This document shows, piece by piece, positions 1-7,455 of a stretch of DNA of 18,458 nt. Positions within the stretch are counted from its first letter, which is position 1. Each line of letters opens with the position of its first letter. The translations under genes were made by a program, and so were the position numbers. The stretch is taken from the NCBI GenBank assembly GCA_937902275.1, contig CALFNW010000170.1, positions 1 to 18,458 of the forward strand. Direction: 5' to 3'. This DNA is from UBA4717 sp002404395 (GTDB lineage: Bacteria > Bacillota > Clostridia > Oscillospirales > CAG-272). The notes under the pieces were generated by a model, which was given only the letters and a program-made list of their open reading frames with translations, ran no database searches and was not told where the DNA came from.

Positions 1-7
1 ACCCGTC

Positions 8-40
8 TTATTTAATCTTATTTTTCTCTTGACTTTTCAT
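8..40 (-). CDS. Possible 10-codon leader ORF (MKSQEKNKIK)
   Basis: A minus-strand ATG at 40 is preceded by AAGGAG (48-53) at a 7-nt spacing and lies downstream of the promoter at 117-145, so initiation signals are strong. The frame closes with TAA after only ten codons, MKSQEKNKIK. It may be a short leader peptide for a gene further left, the start of a frameshifted gene, or a sequence error near the contig edge. The peptide is Lys-rich and shows no recognisable attenuation signature. The transcription and translation signals are well supported; its function is unknown. Confidence 0.35.
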   Translation of the reverse strand: MKSQEKNKIK

Positions 41-116
41 AGCTGGTCTCCTTAAGATCATGTCAGCATATTATAAAATATTATAAAAGCGTGATACGCG
101 TAATGCTTTGCGTGTT

Positions 117-145
117 ATTATATCACACGGCAGGTCGATTTTCAA
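117..145 (-). promoter_or_regulatory. Sigma-A type promoter reading leftwards out of the window
   Basis: On the minus strand a TTGAAA -35 box (140-145) and a perfect TATAAT -10 box (117-122) are separated by exactly 17 bp. Transcription would start near 110 and leave about 70 nt of leader before the ATG at 40. The promoter lies just downstream of the fucosidase terminator, so it serves an independent unit whose main gene is beyond the left edge. Confidence 0.7.
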
Positions 146-167
146 GACTAAGAAGAAATTTTGCATA

Positions 168-215
168 CAAAAAGGACGGTGCATTCGGACGCTTTAAGCC
201 CCTTTTGCACCGTCC
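168..215 (-). terminator. Rho-independent terminator of the fucosidase gene
   Basis: A perfect 10-bp inverted repeat (174-183 GGACGGTGCA, 206-215 TGCACCGTCC) is followed on the minus strand by TTTTTG. It lies about 120 nt past the fucosidase stop codon. The stretch between (216-332) contains nothing else I can recognise. Confidence 0.75.
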
Positions 216-332
216 CGCGCTGTACATGATCGACTAATCAGCTTTAACAGATTTATGGAGTCATAAGTACAAATTTCAAAACTGCTCATGCCCCACGCAG
301 TAGGCGGAGCACTCAAGCACTGCTCGCAACGA

Positions 333-1613
333 TTATTTCAGGAAAACTTCGATAACCGGTACAAGAGTGTGCGGCTTGATAGTCGGCAACCAGAAGATCA
401 CCTGGTCGTCGTATGCTTTCATTCCCTCCGAAAAATGCTTCGGTCTGCACTCGTCAAAGTGCACTTCACTGCCGTCATGCAAAAACTGCGCGTAGTCGAT
501 CTTTCCTGCCAGCCCGCGATATTCAAGCGTTTGGAACGGATATTCGATGAGGTGTATATACAGCCGTTTTGAGTCCTCACTCTGTGTTACGAGGCAACCG
601 TTCGGCAAATGTTCGAGAAACTCGGGTTCCGCCATTGTGCAACCGTAGATCGAACGATTATTATACTTCATCCACTCAGCATAAGTATCGAGCGCGTTGC
701 AGGCGCGATAATCAAAATACCCGCGGGAAGTAGGTCCCACGTTCATGATCAGATTTCCGCCTATCGACACGGTTCGTATAAGCATATTTACAAGCTGTTC
801 GGGAGACTTCCAGCTCATTTCATCACGGTGATAGCCCCAAGAACCTGAGAATGTCTGGCAGGCTTCCCAGATCTCATACTCGCCCGTTTCCTCATTGCGC
901 GGCCATTCTTTTATCTGATACTGTTCGGGAGTGACTATATCCTGCTTGATCTGCGTGCGGTTGTCGATCATAATTCCCGGCTGAAGTCTGCGTGCGGTCG
1001 CGATCAGCTCTTCCGCCTCCCACTCGTCCTTGCCTTTTCCCGGGTAGGAAAAATCAAACCACAGTATGCTGATCTCACCGTAATTTGTCAAAAGCTCGGT
1101 GACCTGGTCGCGCATATATTTCGCGTAGCGCTTCATGTCGCGTCCGACGTTAAGCGTCTCGGCGTCCGCTTCATAGGGATGATTACCGTCAACGGTAAAA
1201 TCGGGGTGATGCCAATCAAGCAAACTGTAATAGAAGCCGATCTTCAGTCCCTCTGCACGGAAAGCGTCAACATACTCACGCACAAGGTCACGGCCGAACG
1301 GCGTGTTTGTGATCTTATAATCGGTATACGCGGTATCGAAAAGGCAGAAGCCCTCATGGTGCTTGGTAGTAAGCACTACGTATTTCATGCCCGCCGCCTT
1401 GGCGCGCCTTGCCCAATCTTTCGGGTCGTACATATCGGGATTAAAATATTTGAAGTATTTATCATACTGTTCCTCAGGGATATGTTCCTTACGCTTTATC
1501 CATTCATGACGCGCAGGCATTGCATAAAGTCCGAAGTGAATAAACATACCGAAACGGTCATGAACAAACCAATCGGTATTGCCGGGTGTATTTACGAGCT
1601 TATAGCTTGACAT
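333..1613 (-). CDS. Alpha-L-fucosidase, glycoside hydrolase family 29
   Basis: Predicted to hydrolyse terminal alpha-linked L-fucose from oligosaccharides by a retaining mechanism. The 426-residue protein has the GH29 (beta/alpha)8 core: RFGMFIHFGLYAMPARHEW near residues 20-38, TTKHHEGFCLFD (82-93), FYYSLLDWHHPD (127-138) and LWFDFSYP (184-191), where Asp187 is the candidate nucleophile. SGSWGYHRDE (256-265) and GGNLIMNVGP (285-294) are also typical of the family. There is no signal peptide, so it should act in the cytoplasm on imported fucosides. The start at 1613 is chosen because AGGAGG lies 4 nt upstream; the upstream in-frame extension has no such site. It is divergent from an AraC-type regulator, which probably controls it. 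No transporter or fucose catabolic gene is visible. The family is confident; linkage specificity cannot be read. Confidence 0.93.
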   Translation of the reverse strand: MSSYKLVNTPGNTDWFVHDRFGMFIHFGLYAMPARHEWIKRKEHIPEEQYDKYFKYFNPDMYDPKDWARRAKAAGMKYVVLTTKHHEGFCLFDTAYTDYKITNTPFGRDLVREYVDAFRAEGLKIGFYYSLLDWHHPDFTVDGNHPYEADAETLNVGRDMKRYAKYMRDQVTELLTNYGEISILWFDFSYPGKGKDEWEAEELIATARRLQPGIMIDNRTQIKQDIVTPEQYQIKEWPRNEETGEYEIWEACQTFSGSWGYHRDEMSWKSPEQLVNMLIRTVSIGGNLIMNVGPTSRGYFDYRACNALDTYAEWMKYNNRSIYGCTMAEPEFLEHLPNGCLVTQSEDSKRLYIHLIEYPFQTLEYRGLAGKIDYAQFLHDGSEVHFDECRPKHFSEGMKAYDDQVIFWLPTIKPHTLVPVIEVFLK

Positions 1614-1663
1614 AATGCCTCCTGTACGGCGACCGTCTTTTCGCGGCACACCAATGAAAAAAT

Positions 1664-1692
1664 TTGACAAAACGAGCCGTTTATGCTATACT
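1664..1692 (+). promoter_or_regulatory. Sigma-A promoter of the AraC-type regulator gene
   Basis: A perfect TTGACA (1664-1669) and TATACT (1687-1692) are separated by 17 bp, giving a start site near 1699 and about 75 nt of leader. It lies in the 160-bp gap between the divergent fucosidase and regulator genes, so a regulator bound here could affect both. I could not identify an equally convincing minus-strand promoter for the fucosidase, consistent with activator dependence, which is inference. Confidence 0.75.
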
Positions 1693-1773
1693 CATTTTAT
1701 CTGTAAATATTTTAACATCAGACATTCGGTTTGTGAATGGACAAAATTTACAAAACATGGAGATTCTTGCAAA

Positions 1774-2574
1774 ATGAAAATCGAATATAACGGCACACTT
1801 ATAAATTCGATAAACTCTATACGCATAATTATCGGAGCGTCGGGCATCGCCGACATCGACTCCTCTTGGGATCGTGCAGAGCGAATTGAACCGTTTTCCC
1901 GCATATACATTACGCTTGACGGCGAAGGTGAAGTAATAAGCCGAGGAGTAACTTATAAACTTCGGCGCGGAGAAGTCTTCTTTATTCCATGCGGTGCGCC
2001 GATCGGCTTTAAGTGCACAGGCCCTATGCGTCAAATGTTCTTTCATGTAAATTACATCGGCTCGGACGGGCTTGACGTATTCAGAAACTGCGACAAGGCA
2101 GGGGCGCTTTCCGATATCCGCTCGCTCGACAAATTGACCGAAGCCGCCTTCAAAAGCACTAGACTTTCAGATGCCGCGCTCTTTTTAAATTTGACGACCG
2201 AAGTACTTGCCGCCGCGCTTGATGATGCAGGCGAGCATATCGGCAAGGTCTATTCACCGCTGATAAACAAGATCTTGTCAAATGTGAGCGGGCGTGCCGA
2301 CATTCAGCTTTCGCTCAAGGATTACGCGGATGCCGCATTTATGGAGGAAAGCTCGCTGTCGCGCCGCTTCAAAAGCGAAGTCGGCATCAATTTCAGCAAA
2401 TACGTGGACGCGGTGGTTCTGAACCGCGCCGCATGCGAACTTTTGAACAGCACGCGCTCGATAAAGGAGATAAGCGCCGCTTACGGTTTCTGCGACGAAT
2501 TTTACTTCTCGCGCCGTTTCAAACAGACTTTCGGTGAAACTCCGAGCGCTTATCGTAAAAATCATCGCGTGTGA
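1774..2574 (+). CDS. AraC/XylS-family transcriptional regulator with cupin sensor domain
   Basis: A 266-residue regulator. The N-terminal half resembles the AraC cupin ligand-binding fold, with GEVFFIPCGAPIGFKC around residues 68-83. The C-terminal ~100 residues carry two helix-turn-helix motifs: LSLKDYADAAFMEESSLSRR, then SIKEISAAYGFCDEFYFSRR, ending in the family hallmark FKQTFGETPSAYRK. The start at 1774 is chosen because GGAG lies about 11 nt upstream and the cupin domain begins there; the longer in-frame ORF from 1615 would begin upstream of the strong promoter at 1664-1692. The divergent arrangement with the GH29 gene suggests that it responds to a fucosylated sugar or fucose and controls the fucosidase; the ligand is inferred from context only. 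Confidence 0.88.
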   Translation: MKIEYNGTLINSINSIRIIIGASGIADIDSSWDRAERIEPFSRIYITLDGEGEVISRGVTYKLRRGEVFFIPCGAPIGFKCTGPMRQMFFHVNYIGSDGLDVFRNCDKAGALSDIRSLDKLTEAAFKSTRLSDAALFLNLTTEVLAAALDDAGEHIGKVYSPLINKILSNVSGRADIQLSLKDYADAAFMEESSLSRRFKSEVGINFSKYVDAVVLNRAACELLNSTRSIKEISAAYGFCDEFYFSRRFKQTFGETPSAYRKNHRV

Positions 2575-2660
2575 TCGGTGCCATATGCACACACACTTCT
2601 GCGCATGAGTCTGTACAAATCCGAGCCTCCGCGCATGATCCAGATTCCCCTTGAAAATTC

Positions 2661-2704
2661 AAAGGGACTTGTACAAGTTTTTCAGCCTTTGTACGAGTCC
2701 CTTT
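2661..2704 (+). terminator. Long hairpin, likely terminator of the AraC-type gene
   Basis: Arms 2661-2677 (AAAGGGACTTGTACAAG) and 2687-2704 pair almost perfectly, about 17 bp with one G-U pair and a small end offset, around a 9-nt loop. It lies 87 nt past the regulator stop. The 3' arm ends in CTTT followed by AATTAT, so the U-tract is weak. The structure is clear; efficiency as a terminator is uncertain. Confidence 0.55.
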
Positions 2705-2743
2705 AATTATATCACACAGGAAGATCACAGACGCAAGAGAATA

Positions 2744-3085
2744 CAGCGAATTCTTTAAATTTTATCCAATTAACGGGGTATGGGGTGAGACCTGAGGTTC
2801 GCAGAACCTCATAAAATTCCACATTATATATGCGGTCATAGGGGGCGTAGGTGGAAACGGCGAGCTCTTTAACTTTCATCAAATTAACGGGGTATGGGGT
2901 GAGGCCGGAGGTTCGCAGAACCTTATAAAATTCCACATTATATATGCGGTCAATAGGGGCGTAGGTGGAAACAGCGAGCTCTTTAACTTTCATCAAATTA
3001 ACGGGGTATGGGGTGAGACCTGAGGTTCGCAGAACCTCATAATATTCCACATCTATATGCGATTAATGGGGGTCGTAGGGGGACT
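2744..3085. repeat. Tandem repeat, three 114-bp units
   Basis: Three head-to-tail units of exactly 114 bp occupy 2744-2857, 2858-2971 and 2972-3085. Units 2 and 3 are nearly identical for the first ~80 bases; the last ~30 bases of unit 3 diverge. Each unit contains a hairpin: in units 1 and 3 it is a perfect TGAGGTTC-GCA-GAACCTCA (first one 2793-2811); in unit 2 the outermost pair is lost and the next becomes a G-U pair. Because 114 is divisible by three, the minus strand stays open through the array and would encode a 38-residue repeat containing VLRTSGLTPYPVN. That reading begins at a GTG with no ribosome binding site, so I do not call a gene. The array lies just downstream of the TIR gene. 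Confidence 0.9.
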
Positions 3086-3096
3086 AGTCTCCCTAC
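3075..3096. repeat. 22-bp near-perfect palindrome just after the TIR gene
   Basis: The sequence is centred on ACTAGT with arms GTAGGGGG and CTCCCTAC, one non-complementary pair in 11. It starts 4 nt after the TIR gene stop and overlaps the end of the third 114-bp unit. There is no following U-tract on either strand, so it is not a standard intrinsic terminator. It could protect the mRNA 3' end or be a remnant of an element boundary. Confidence 0.6.
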
Positions 3097-3100
3097 AAAA

Positions 3101-5491
3101 CTAAAAGGAAAAAATTCTTTCAGCTAAACTGCTCGTGTACTCCTCAAGCTTTTTTGCCTCGTCGATCCGGTCGGTCTTTCTAAGACACTCCAGCTTCAGC
3201 AAAAGCAAATCATACCTGTCAAGCTGCATTTCGCCGTAAAAACGATCGTACTTTTCAATCACGCTCTCCGAAAGCGTCAGCGCTTCCTCAAAACGCTTCA
3301 TAGCAAATAGGATCCTTAGCTTTCTTGCCAGCGCGTGCAACGTATCGGTGTCGTCGTCACCGAAAAGCGAATGCAGGATCTCATATGCCTCATCATTGAG
3401 CTGCATCGCACGATCGTAATCGCCTAAAGCAATACACACGTCGGTAAGCTGCATATATCCGCCCGCTACTCTTGAGTATTTCGGATCTTCTTTTGGGATC
3501 CTCCGCTCATATCCGCTGACCGCTGCCTCTGCATATGACTTGGCTTTTTCATAATATCGCTTATCGTCGTAAGCTTTACCGGCGAGCAGAGAGACCTTCG
3601 ACAGGTTGACAAGCGTCATACCGTACACCGAATACTCGGCTGTTGTCGGAAGCTCGATATTCTCAAAAATATCCGCTGCGATCTCAAGCCATTTCGTCGC
3701 ATTTTCAAGCGAATTATTGAGCCACCTGTTAAAAGCAAAGACCCAGCCGACCTTAAACGCCGATCTGCCGGTACTGTATGTGTATTTTCCCTCGGTGCTT
3801 TCAAAGTAATTATAAATGCGTTCTGCCATATCCGCCGCCGCGGCAGGCTTGACCGCAAAGCTGTACAAGGATTCAACATACCTGTACAGAGTGACCGTAT
3901 CCGCATTTATCTCGGGAAAATTTGCAATCAGGCTCGCGGCAATTTCGGCGTATCTCTCTTTTTCAGCCAGCGTGTAATGCCAAGCCTTGCCCTCTTCAAT
4001 AGTGTCGGAAAAGGCGCGGATAAATTCCGCGCAATTTTTTTCATCTGCCGGCAATTCATGGCGTATGACATCCCTGATGATCGGATGAAGTGCAATACGG
4101 TCTGTGTGCCTTACGATCCATCCGCGGCTGTCAAGGTCTCTCAGCACCTTAAGCGAATCAAGCCCAGCCCACACTTTAAAACTGCGGACCGCCGCGCCGC
4201 TCGTGGGCATAAGTGAAAGATATACGAGCACACGTTTTTCAAGAGCGTCAAGTTCAAACACCTTGAACATTTTAAGCAGATTGACATAAGCGATACGTGT
4301 GCGGTTTCCCGCATTGCCGACTTCTTCATTCAGAGATAAGATCCCCTCGTTTTGCAAAGCCGTGATCATTTCGCGTGCGGTCTGACCGCTGTTCTCCATA
4401 TGCTGTGCAAGCAATTCTATCGTGTATGTGTGCCTGTTGACAAGCTCTATCAGTTCAATCAGATCGGGATCGTTTTCATCTACCTCAAAGCCGCCGTAAT
4501 TCTGCATAAATATGCCGACAAGGCTTTCAAGAGACTCGATCTCTCCGACCTTTACGGTAGGATAAACTCTGGAATAATCACAGCGCGTGGTGATAAGCAG
4601 CCTGTATCTTCCCTCAAGCAGCATCGGAAGGGCATCATCGTTTTCAACGTCAAAGTTGTCAATAATGATCAGCGTGCGCTCATCCGCAAGCTTCTGTATC
4701 TTGCGAAGCTTACGCTCGAAAAACGCGCGGTCATCCTCAGGAATACCGTCGGGGCTGACGCGACGGGCAAACTCAGGTTCAAGCTCAAAAGGCGTTTCGC
4801 CGTTTATCAGGGCAACCAAGCTGTCAGTGTATGAGGCAAAAATAATAGTATTATAATCGCTTCGGTTTCGCTTTGCATATTGCTTGACGATTTCGGTCTT
4901 TCCGATGCCGCCGATACCGCTGATGAACACTACCCTCTCGCCGTCCGCAAACTTCTGTGATATTTCGGATATCACGTCGTCCCTGCCGCAAAACACATTT
5001 TTCGGAAGGACCGACGGCGTGGAGACCAAACGCTCGCTTGCTGCGACGCCGACGGAATTTTCGCTTAAGAGCGGCTTTCCGATCGCCTTTGATATCGCTT
5101 TCGCAAGCTCGTATATTCTCTGCTCCTTGGTAGGAACCGTGGCATCAATGTACTCCACTCCGTACAGATCATACCTCAGGTCTCCCTGAGGCTGTGCGCT
5201 GTCAAGTTTAAAAGGAATGATCGTTTTATCGGCATCAAATGCCATGCCGATCTCTTTGGGAATCTCTCTTGAGGCAAGCGCATTCTCACTCTGAATAAAA
5301 ACTACGGCGCGCGCCTCGTCAATCGCGCGCGGGATAAGCGCCTTATAACGCTTCCCTCCCTCAATGTCTCTTGTACAGATCCAGCATGAAAAACCGTATT
5401 TTGAGGTCAGCTCATTTACTATTTCCTCAGCAATATCCTGATCGGCAAAACTGAAGCTTATAAAAATATCGTGTGAATACTGTTCGCTCAT
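3101..5491 (-). CDS. TIR-NB-ARC-TPR protein (bacterial NLR-like STAND ATPase)
   Basis: A 796-residue three-part protein. Residues 6-137 form a TIR domain: DIFISFSFADQDIAEEI, then SCWICTRDIEGGKRY, AVVFIQSENA and SREIPKEIGMAF. Glu80 sits where catalytic TIRs carry the Glu used for NAD+ cleavage. Residues ~165-480 form an NB-ARC-type STAND ATPase: P-loop SGIGGIGKT (191-199), Walker B TLIIIDNFD (273-281), sensor LLITTR (298-303) and LHPII (468-472) in the position of the MHD motif. Residues ~500-796 are TPR-like helical repeats suited to sensing a ligand or partner. GAAGG about 9 nt upstream supports the start; a 22-nt gap joins it to the upstream TrkA/RyR gene. In the family, trigger binding to the C-terminal repeats drives oligomerisation and TIR-mediated NAD+ breakdown or signalling. 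Defence is inferred; the trigger is unknown. Confidence 0.9.
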   Translation of the reverse strand: MSEQYSHDIFISFSFADQDIAEEIVNELTSKYGFSCWICTRDIEGGKRYKALIPRAIDEARAVVFIQSENALASREIPKEIGMAFDADKTIIPFKLDSAQPQGDLRYDLYGVEYIDATVPTKEQRIYELAKAISKAIGKPLLSENSVGVAASERLVSTPSVLPKNVFCGRDDVISEISQKFADGERVVFISGIGGIGKTEIVKQYAKRNRSDYNTIIFASYTDSLVALINGETPFELEPEFARRVSPDGIPEDDRAFFERKLRKIQKLADERTLIIIDNFDVENDDALPMLLEGRYRLLITTRCDYSRVYPTVKVGEIESLESLVGIFMQNYGGFEVDENDPDLIELIELVNRHTYTIELLAQHMENSGQTAREMITALQNEGILSLNEEVGNAGNRTRIAYVNLLKMFKVFELDALEKRVLVYLSLMPTSGAAVRSFKVWAGLDSLKVLRDLDSRGWIVRHTDRIALHPIIRDVIRHELPADEKNCAEFIRAFSDTIEEGKAWHYTLAEKERYAEIAASLIANFPEINADTVTLYRYVESLYSFAVKPAAAADMAERIYNYFESTEGKYTYSTGRSAFKVGWVFAFNRWLNNSLENATKWLEIAADIFENIELPTTAEYSVYGMTLVNLSKVSLLAGKAYDDKRYYEKAKSYAEAAVSGYERRIPKEDPKYSRVAGGYMQLTDVCIALGDYDRAMQLNDEAYEILHSLFGDDDTDTLHALARKLRILFAMKRFEEALTLSESVIEKYDRFYGEMQLDRYDLLLLKLECLRKTDRIDEAKKLEEYTSSLAERIFSF

Positions 5492-5513
5492 AATTTTTTA
5501 CCTTCACTTGTCG

Positions 5514-7310
5514 TTAATCATCGTCTTTTTTCTGCTCCGCAATCGGAAGAGCGTCAAAGGGCACGAGGCAGTTGTGCGTTTTGGCAAGATCGTTCCTGCC
5601 CGACTTTTCCACAGTTCCGCCGTAAACGTATCCTTCTGAGCGCATATACGCGTTCCAACGCCGATGTTCGAGTCTCCTTAACTCGCTCCGTTCCTGTTCG
5701 GTGCGTTCGGCTGCGGCTTTTTCGGCTCCGGGGATCTTGCATAAAATTTTCATTTTGCGGTGGATCACCGAAGCAACCGAAGATTTATAGTTGTAGTCGT
5801 ACCGCCAGAACTCCTTTGCTTCACCCCACTTCATATGCCGCTTCAAAGCCTCCGCTTCAAGGTCGGAGGCAAGGATCACCTCTTCCGAAAAAGAAGTTTT
5901 AAGGTCGCCGATAAAATCAATATCATACGACGCGCCCCTGAAGTTTTTCGCCTTTTCGAGCGCGGCTTTCTTTTCGGAATCGGTCACGAGCGCTTGTATC
6001 TTCGGAGAGCGCTTCATTCTTTCAAACAACATTCTGAGCTTGATCGCCGTGGAAATATTCTTTTCATCGTCGCCCAAAGCAACAAATACATATGTAATTT
6101 TGTCAAGCTCTTCGATCAGCTTATCAAACGCCGAAGTATCAACGTCAACGCCCGAATGAACCTTGATGATATATCGTGATTCACCCGAATCTTCGCATTT
6201 CCCGCTTTGCGCTGTAAGTTCGGGGCAGAGGGAAGAAAATCTTGCCTCTGCGTCTTCGGCTTTGTCGAACGAATTTATTTCAACCTCATATCCGTCCATC
6301 TGACAAAACCAAGTAAGCGCTTTCGTCATCTCGGTTCCGTACCGACCCATTCCGATGACCGCCGCACCGATCCTTTTGACTTCGCTTGCGTCACGGCGCG
6401 CACTTGAAAATATTCGGTCAAATCCGTTTTCATATAAATTCCGATATACTAACGCTCTGTATTCGTTGACCCGGCGAACTTTTATCGCGATAGGCTTTTC
6501 GCCTTCCCTACTCTCATATGCATTTGCAAGCAACAGCTCTGCTTCGGGTAAGTCGGAGAAAACATATAACTCGGCATTGGCTCTGTATTTGAATCGCTCA
6601 ATAATTCTGAGTGCCGCGCTTATATTTTCGGAACGATCCTCTCCGATCGCAAAAAATACGAGTGCGTGCTTTTGACTGTGAAACTCAAAATTTATTTCTG
6701 AAATGTCCCGTTTGAAGCAGACCGCCCCGAGTTTTCTTGCCTGTTCGACAAGCTCACTGTCGGCAGTTTCCTTTTCAAAAGCGTTTGCAAAAACAAGCAG
6801 ACGTTTTTGGGGGTTATTATTGCGCAGGCTTTCGGCAAGCGTCAGCGCTTTTGGGTTTAGCCTTGAAAAAACGTAGACATCACAGTTATAGTGAGTCAGA
6901 TACCGCCTGTACGCCGAAACATTCTTGAAGAATGACAAAATAATGCTCAGAGTCAACAGCGTCGCCAAAATAAGCAGGACGGAAAAAAGCACGGTATAGC
7001 TTTCAAAAAGCGGCGCAGGCACTCCTTCAAGTCCTGAAGTTATAAATTCAAAGCTGCCGGAAAGGACAAACAAGGTTATCGCGTTGTATATTGAGATCAG
7101 GACCGTCTCCAAAAGTCCGCAACCGCTCGCACGGCAATTGTCGTAGCAAAGCGGAATAAACAACGCCACCGATGAAAGCACTACTCCCGCAAGCAAAATT
7201 TTTGACGGGGTAAATGCTCTGCCGTTTTGGTTTTGCGACTTTATTACCACAGCCGCCACAGTCGCGGCAATCAGAATAACCGCCGAAATAATCAGAAATA
7301 CAGTCCACAT
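5514..7310 (-). CDS. Membrane-anchored TrkA-N-like protein with C-terminal RyR domain
   Basis: A 598-residue protein. Four hydrophobic segments occupy about residues 3-23, 38-56, 66-86 and 104-128. A Rossmann-like region (141-280) begins NCDVYVFSRLNPKALTLAE and resembles TrkA-N domains. A second Rossmann-like unit starts at 313 with the dinucleotide motif GMGRYG (320-325) and runs to ~470. The C-terminus (541-592) matches the bacterial RyR domain pattern: LEHRRWNAYMRSEGYVYG (547-564), RND (572-574) and THNCLVPFDALP (578-589). It should sit at the inner membrane face with its nucleotide-binding parts in the cytosol. It is first in an operon with the TIR-STAND gene, so it may be the sensor, an anchor or a regulator of that protein. 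GGAG lies about 13 nt before the ATG, rather far. It lacks the length and pore signature of an ordinary potassium channel. Confidence 0.8.
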   Translation of the reverse strand: MWTVFLIISAVILIAATVAAVVIKSQNQNGRAFTPSKILLAGVVLSSVALFIPLCYDNCRASGCGLLETVLISIYNAITLFVLSGSFEFITSGLEGVPAPLFESYTVLFSVLLILATLLTLSIILSFFKNVSAYRRYLTHYNCDVYVFSRLNPKALTLAESLRNNNPQKRLLVFANAFEKETADSELVEQARKLGAVCFKRDISEINFEFHSQKHALVFFAIGEDRSENISAALRIIERFKYRANAELYVFSDLPEAELLLANAYESREGEKPIAIKVRRVNEYRALVYRNLYENGFDRIFSSARRDASEVKRIGAAVIGMGRYGTEMTKALTWFCQMDGYEVEINSFDKAEDAEARFSSLCPELTAQSGKCEDSGESRYIIKVHSGVDVDTSAFDKLIEELDKITYVFVALGDDEKNISTAIKLRMLFERMKRSPKIQALVTDSEKKAALEKAKNFRGASYDIDFIGDLKTSFSEEVILASDLEAEALKRHMKWGEAKEFWRYDYNYKSSVASVIHRKMKILCKIPGAEKAAAERTEQERSELRRLEHRRWNAYMRSEGYVYGGTVEKSGRNDLAKTHNCLVPFDALPIAEQKKDDD

Positions 7311-7348
7311 AGTATTTGTTCAACTCCGAGTTTAACATAATCGTAATA

Positions 7349-7377
7349 ATTTTATCATGTTGGGATATTTTTGTCAA
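7349..7377 (-). promoter_or_regulatory. Sigma-A promoter of the TrkA/RyR-TIR operon
   Basis: On the minus strand TTGACA (7372-7377) and TAAAAT (7349-7354) are separated by exactly 17 bp, giving a start near 7342 and about 32 nt of leader. It falls between the upstream terminator (7400-7455) and the first ATG at 7310, so the two genes form an independent transcription unit with a near-consensus, probably constitutive promoter. Confidence 0.78.
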
Positions 7378-7399
7378 GTTTTTCGCCGCTGTCGCCGTC

Positions 7400-7455
7400 A
7401 CATAAAAATCAGCCGCACAGATCCATCCAAACGCGTGGATCGTGTGCGGCTGATT
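7400..7455 (-). terminator. Strong rho-independent terminator after the isomerase genes
   Basis: Arms 7407-7425 (AATCAGCCGCACAGATCCA) and 7436-7455 pair over about 19 bp with one bulge around a 10-nt loop. On the minus strand the 3' arm runs into a TTTTT tract. It ends the two-gene isomerase transcript and insulates the TIR operon. Between it and the isomerase stop (7456-7573) I see nothing else. Confidence 0.85.

Noticed and set aside
2712..3050. Minus-strand ORF of 112 codons with a 38-residue repeat
   Set aside because: It merely reads through the 114-bp tandem repeat, begins at an internal GTG of the repeat without a ribosome binding site, and matches no family I recognise.
2744..3085. 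CRISPR array
   Set aside because: The units are contiguous 114-bp tandem repeats without variable spacers, and no cas gene is in the window.
3075..3096. Intrinsic terminator for the TIR operon
   Set aside because: The palindrome is clear but neither strand has a following T-tract, so I list it only as a palindrome.
5514..7310. Potassium channel or TrkA uptake regulator
   Set aside because: No pore selectivity signature is visible among the membrane segments, the C-terminus is RyR-like, and the partner is a TIR-STAND gene rather than a transporter.
7048..7401. Minus-strand ORF of 117 codons overlapping the 5' end of the TrkA/RyR gene
   Set aside because: It starts upstream of the promoter, overlaps the real gene in another frame, and has no domain signature.
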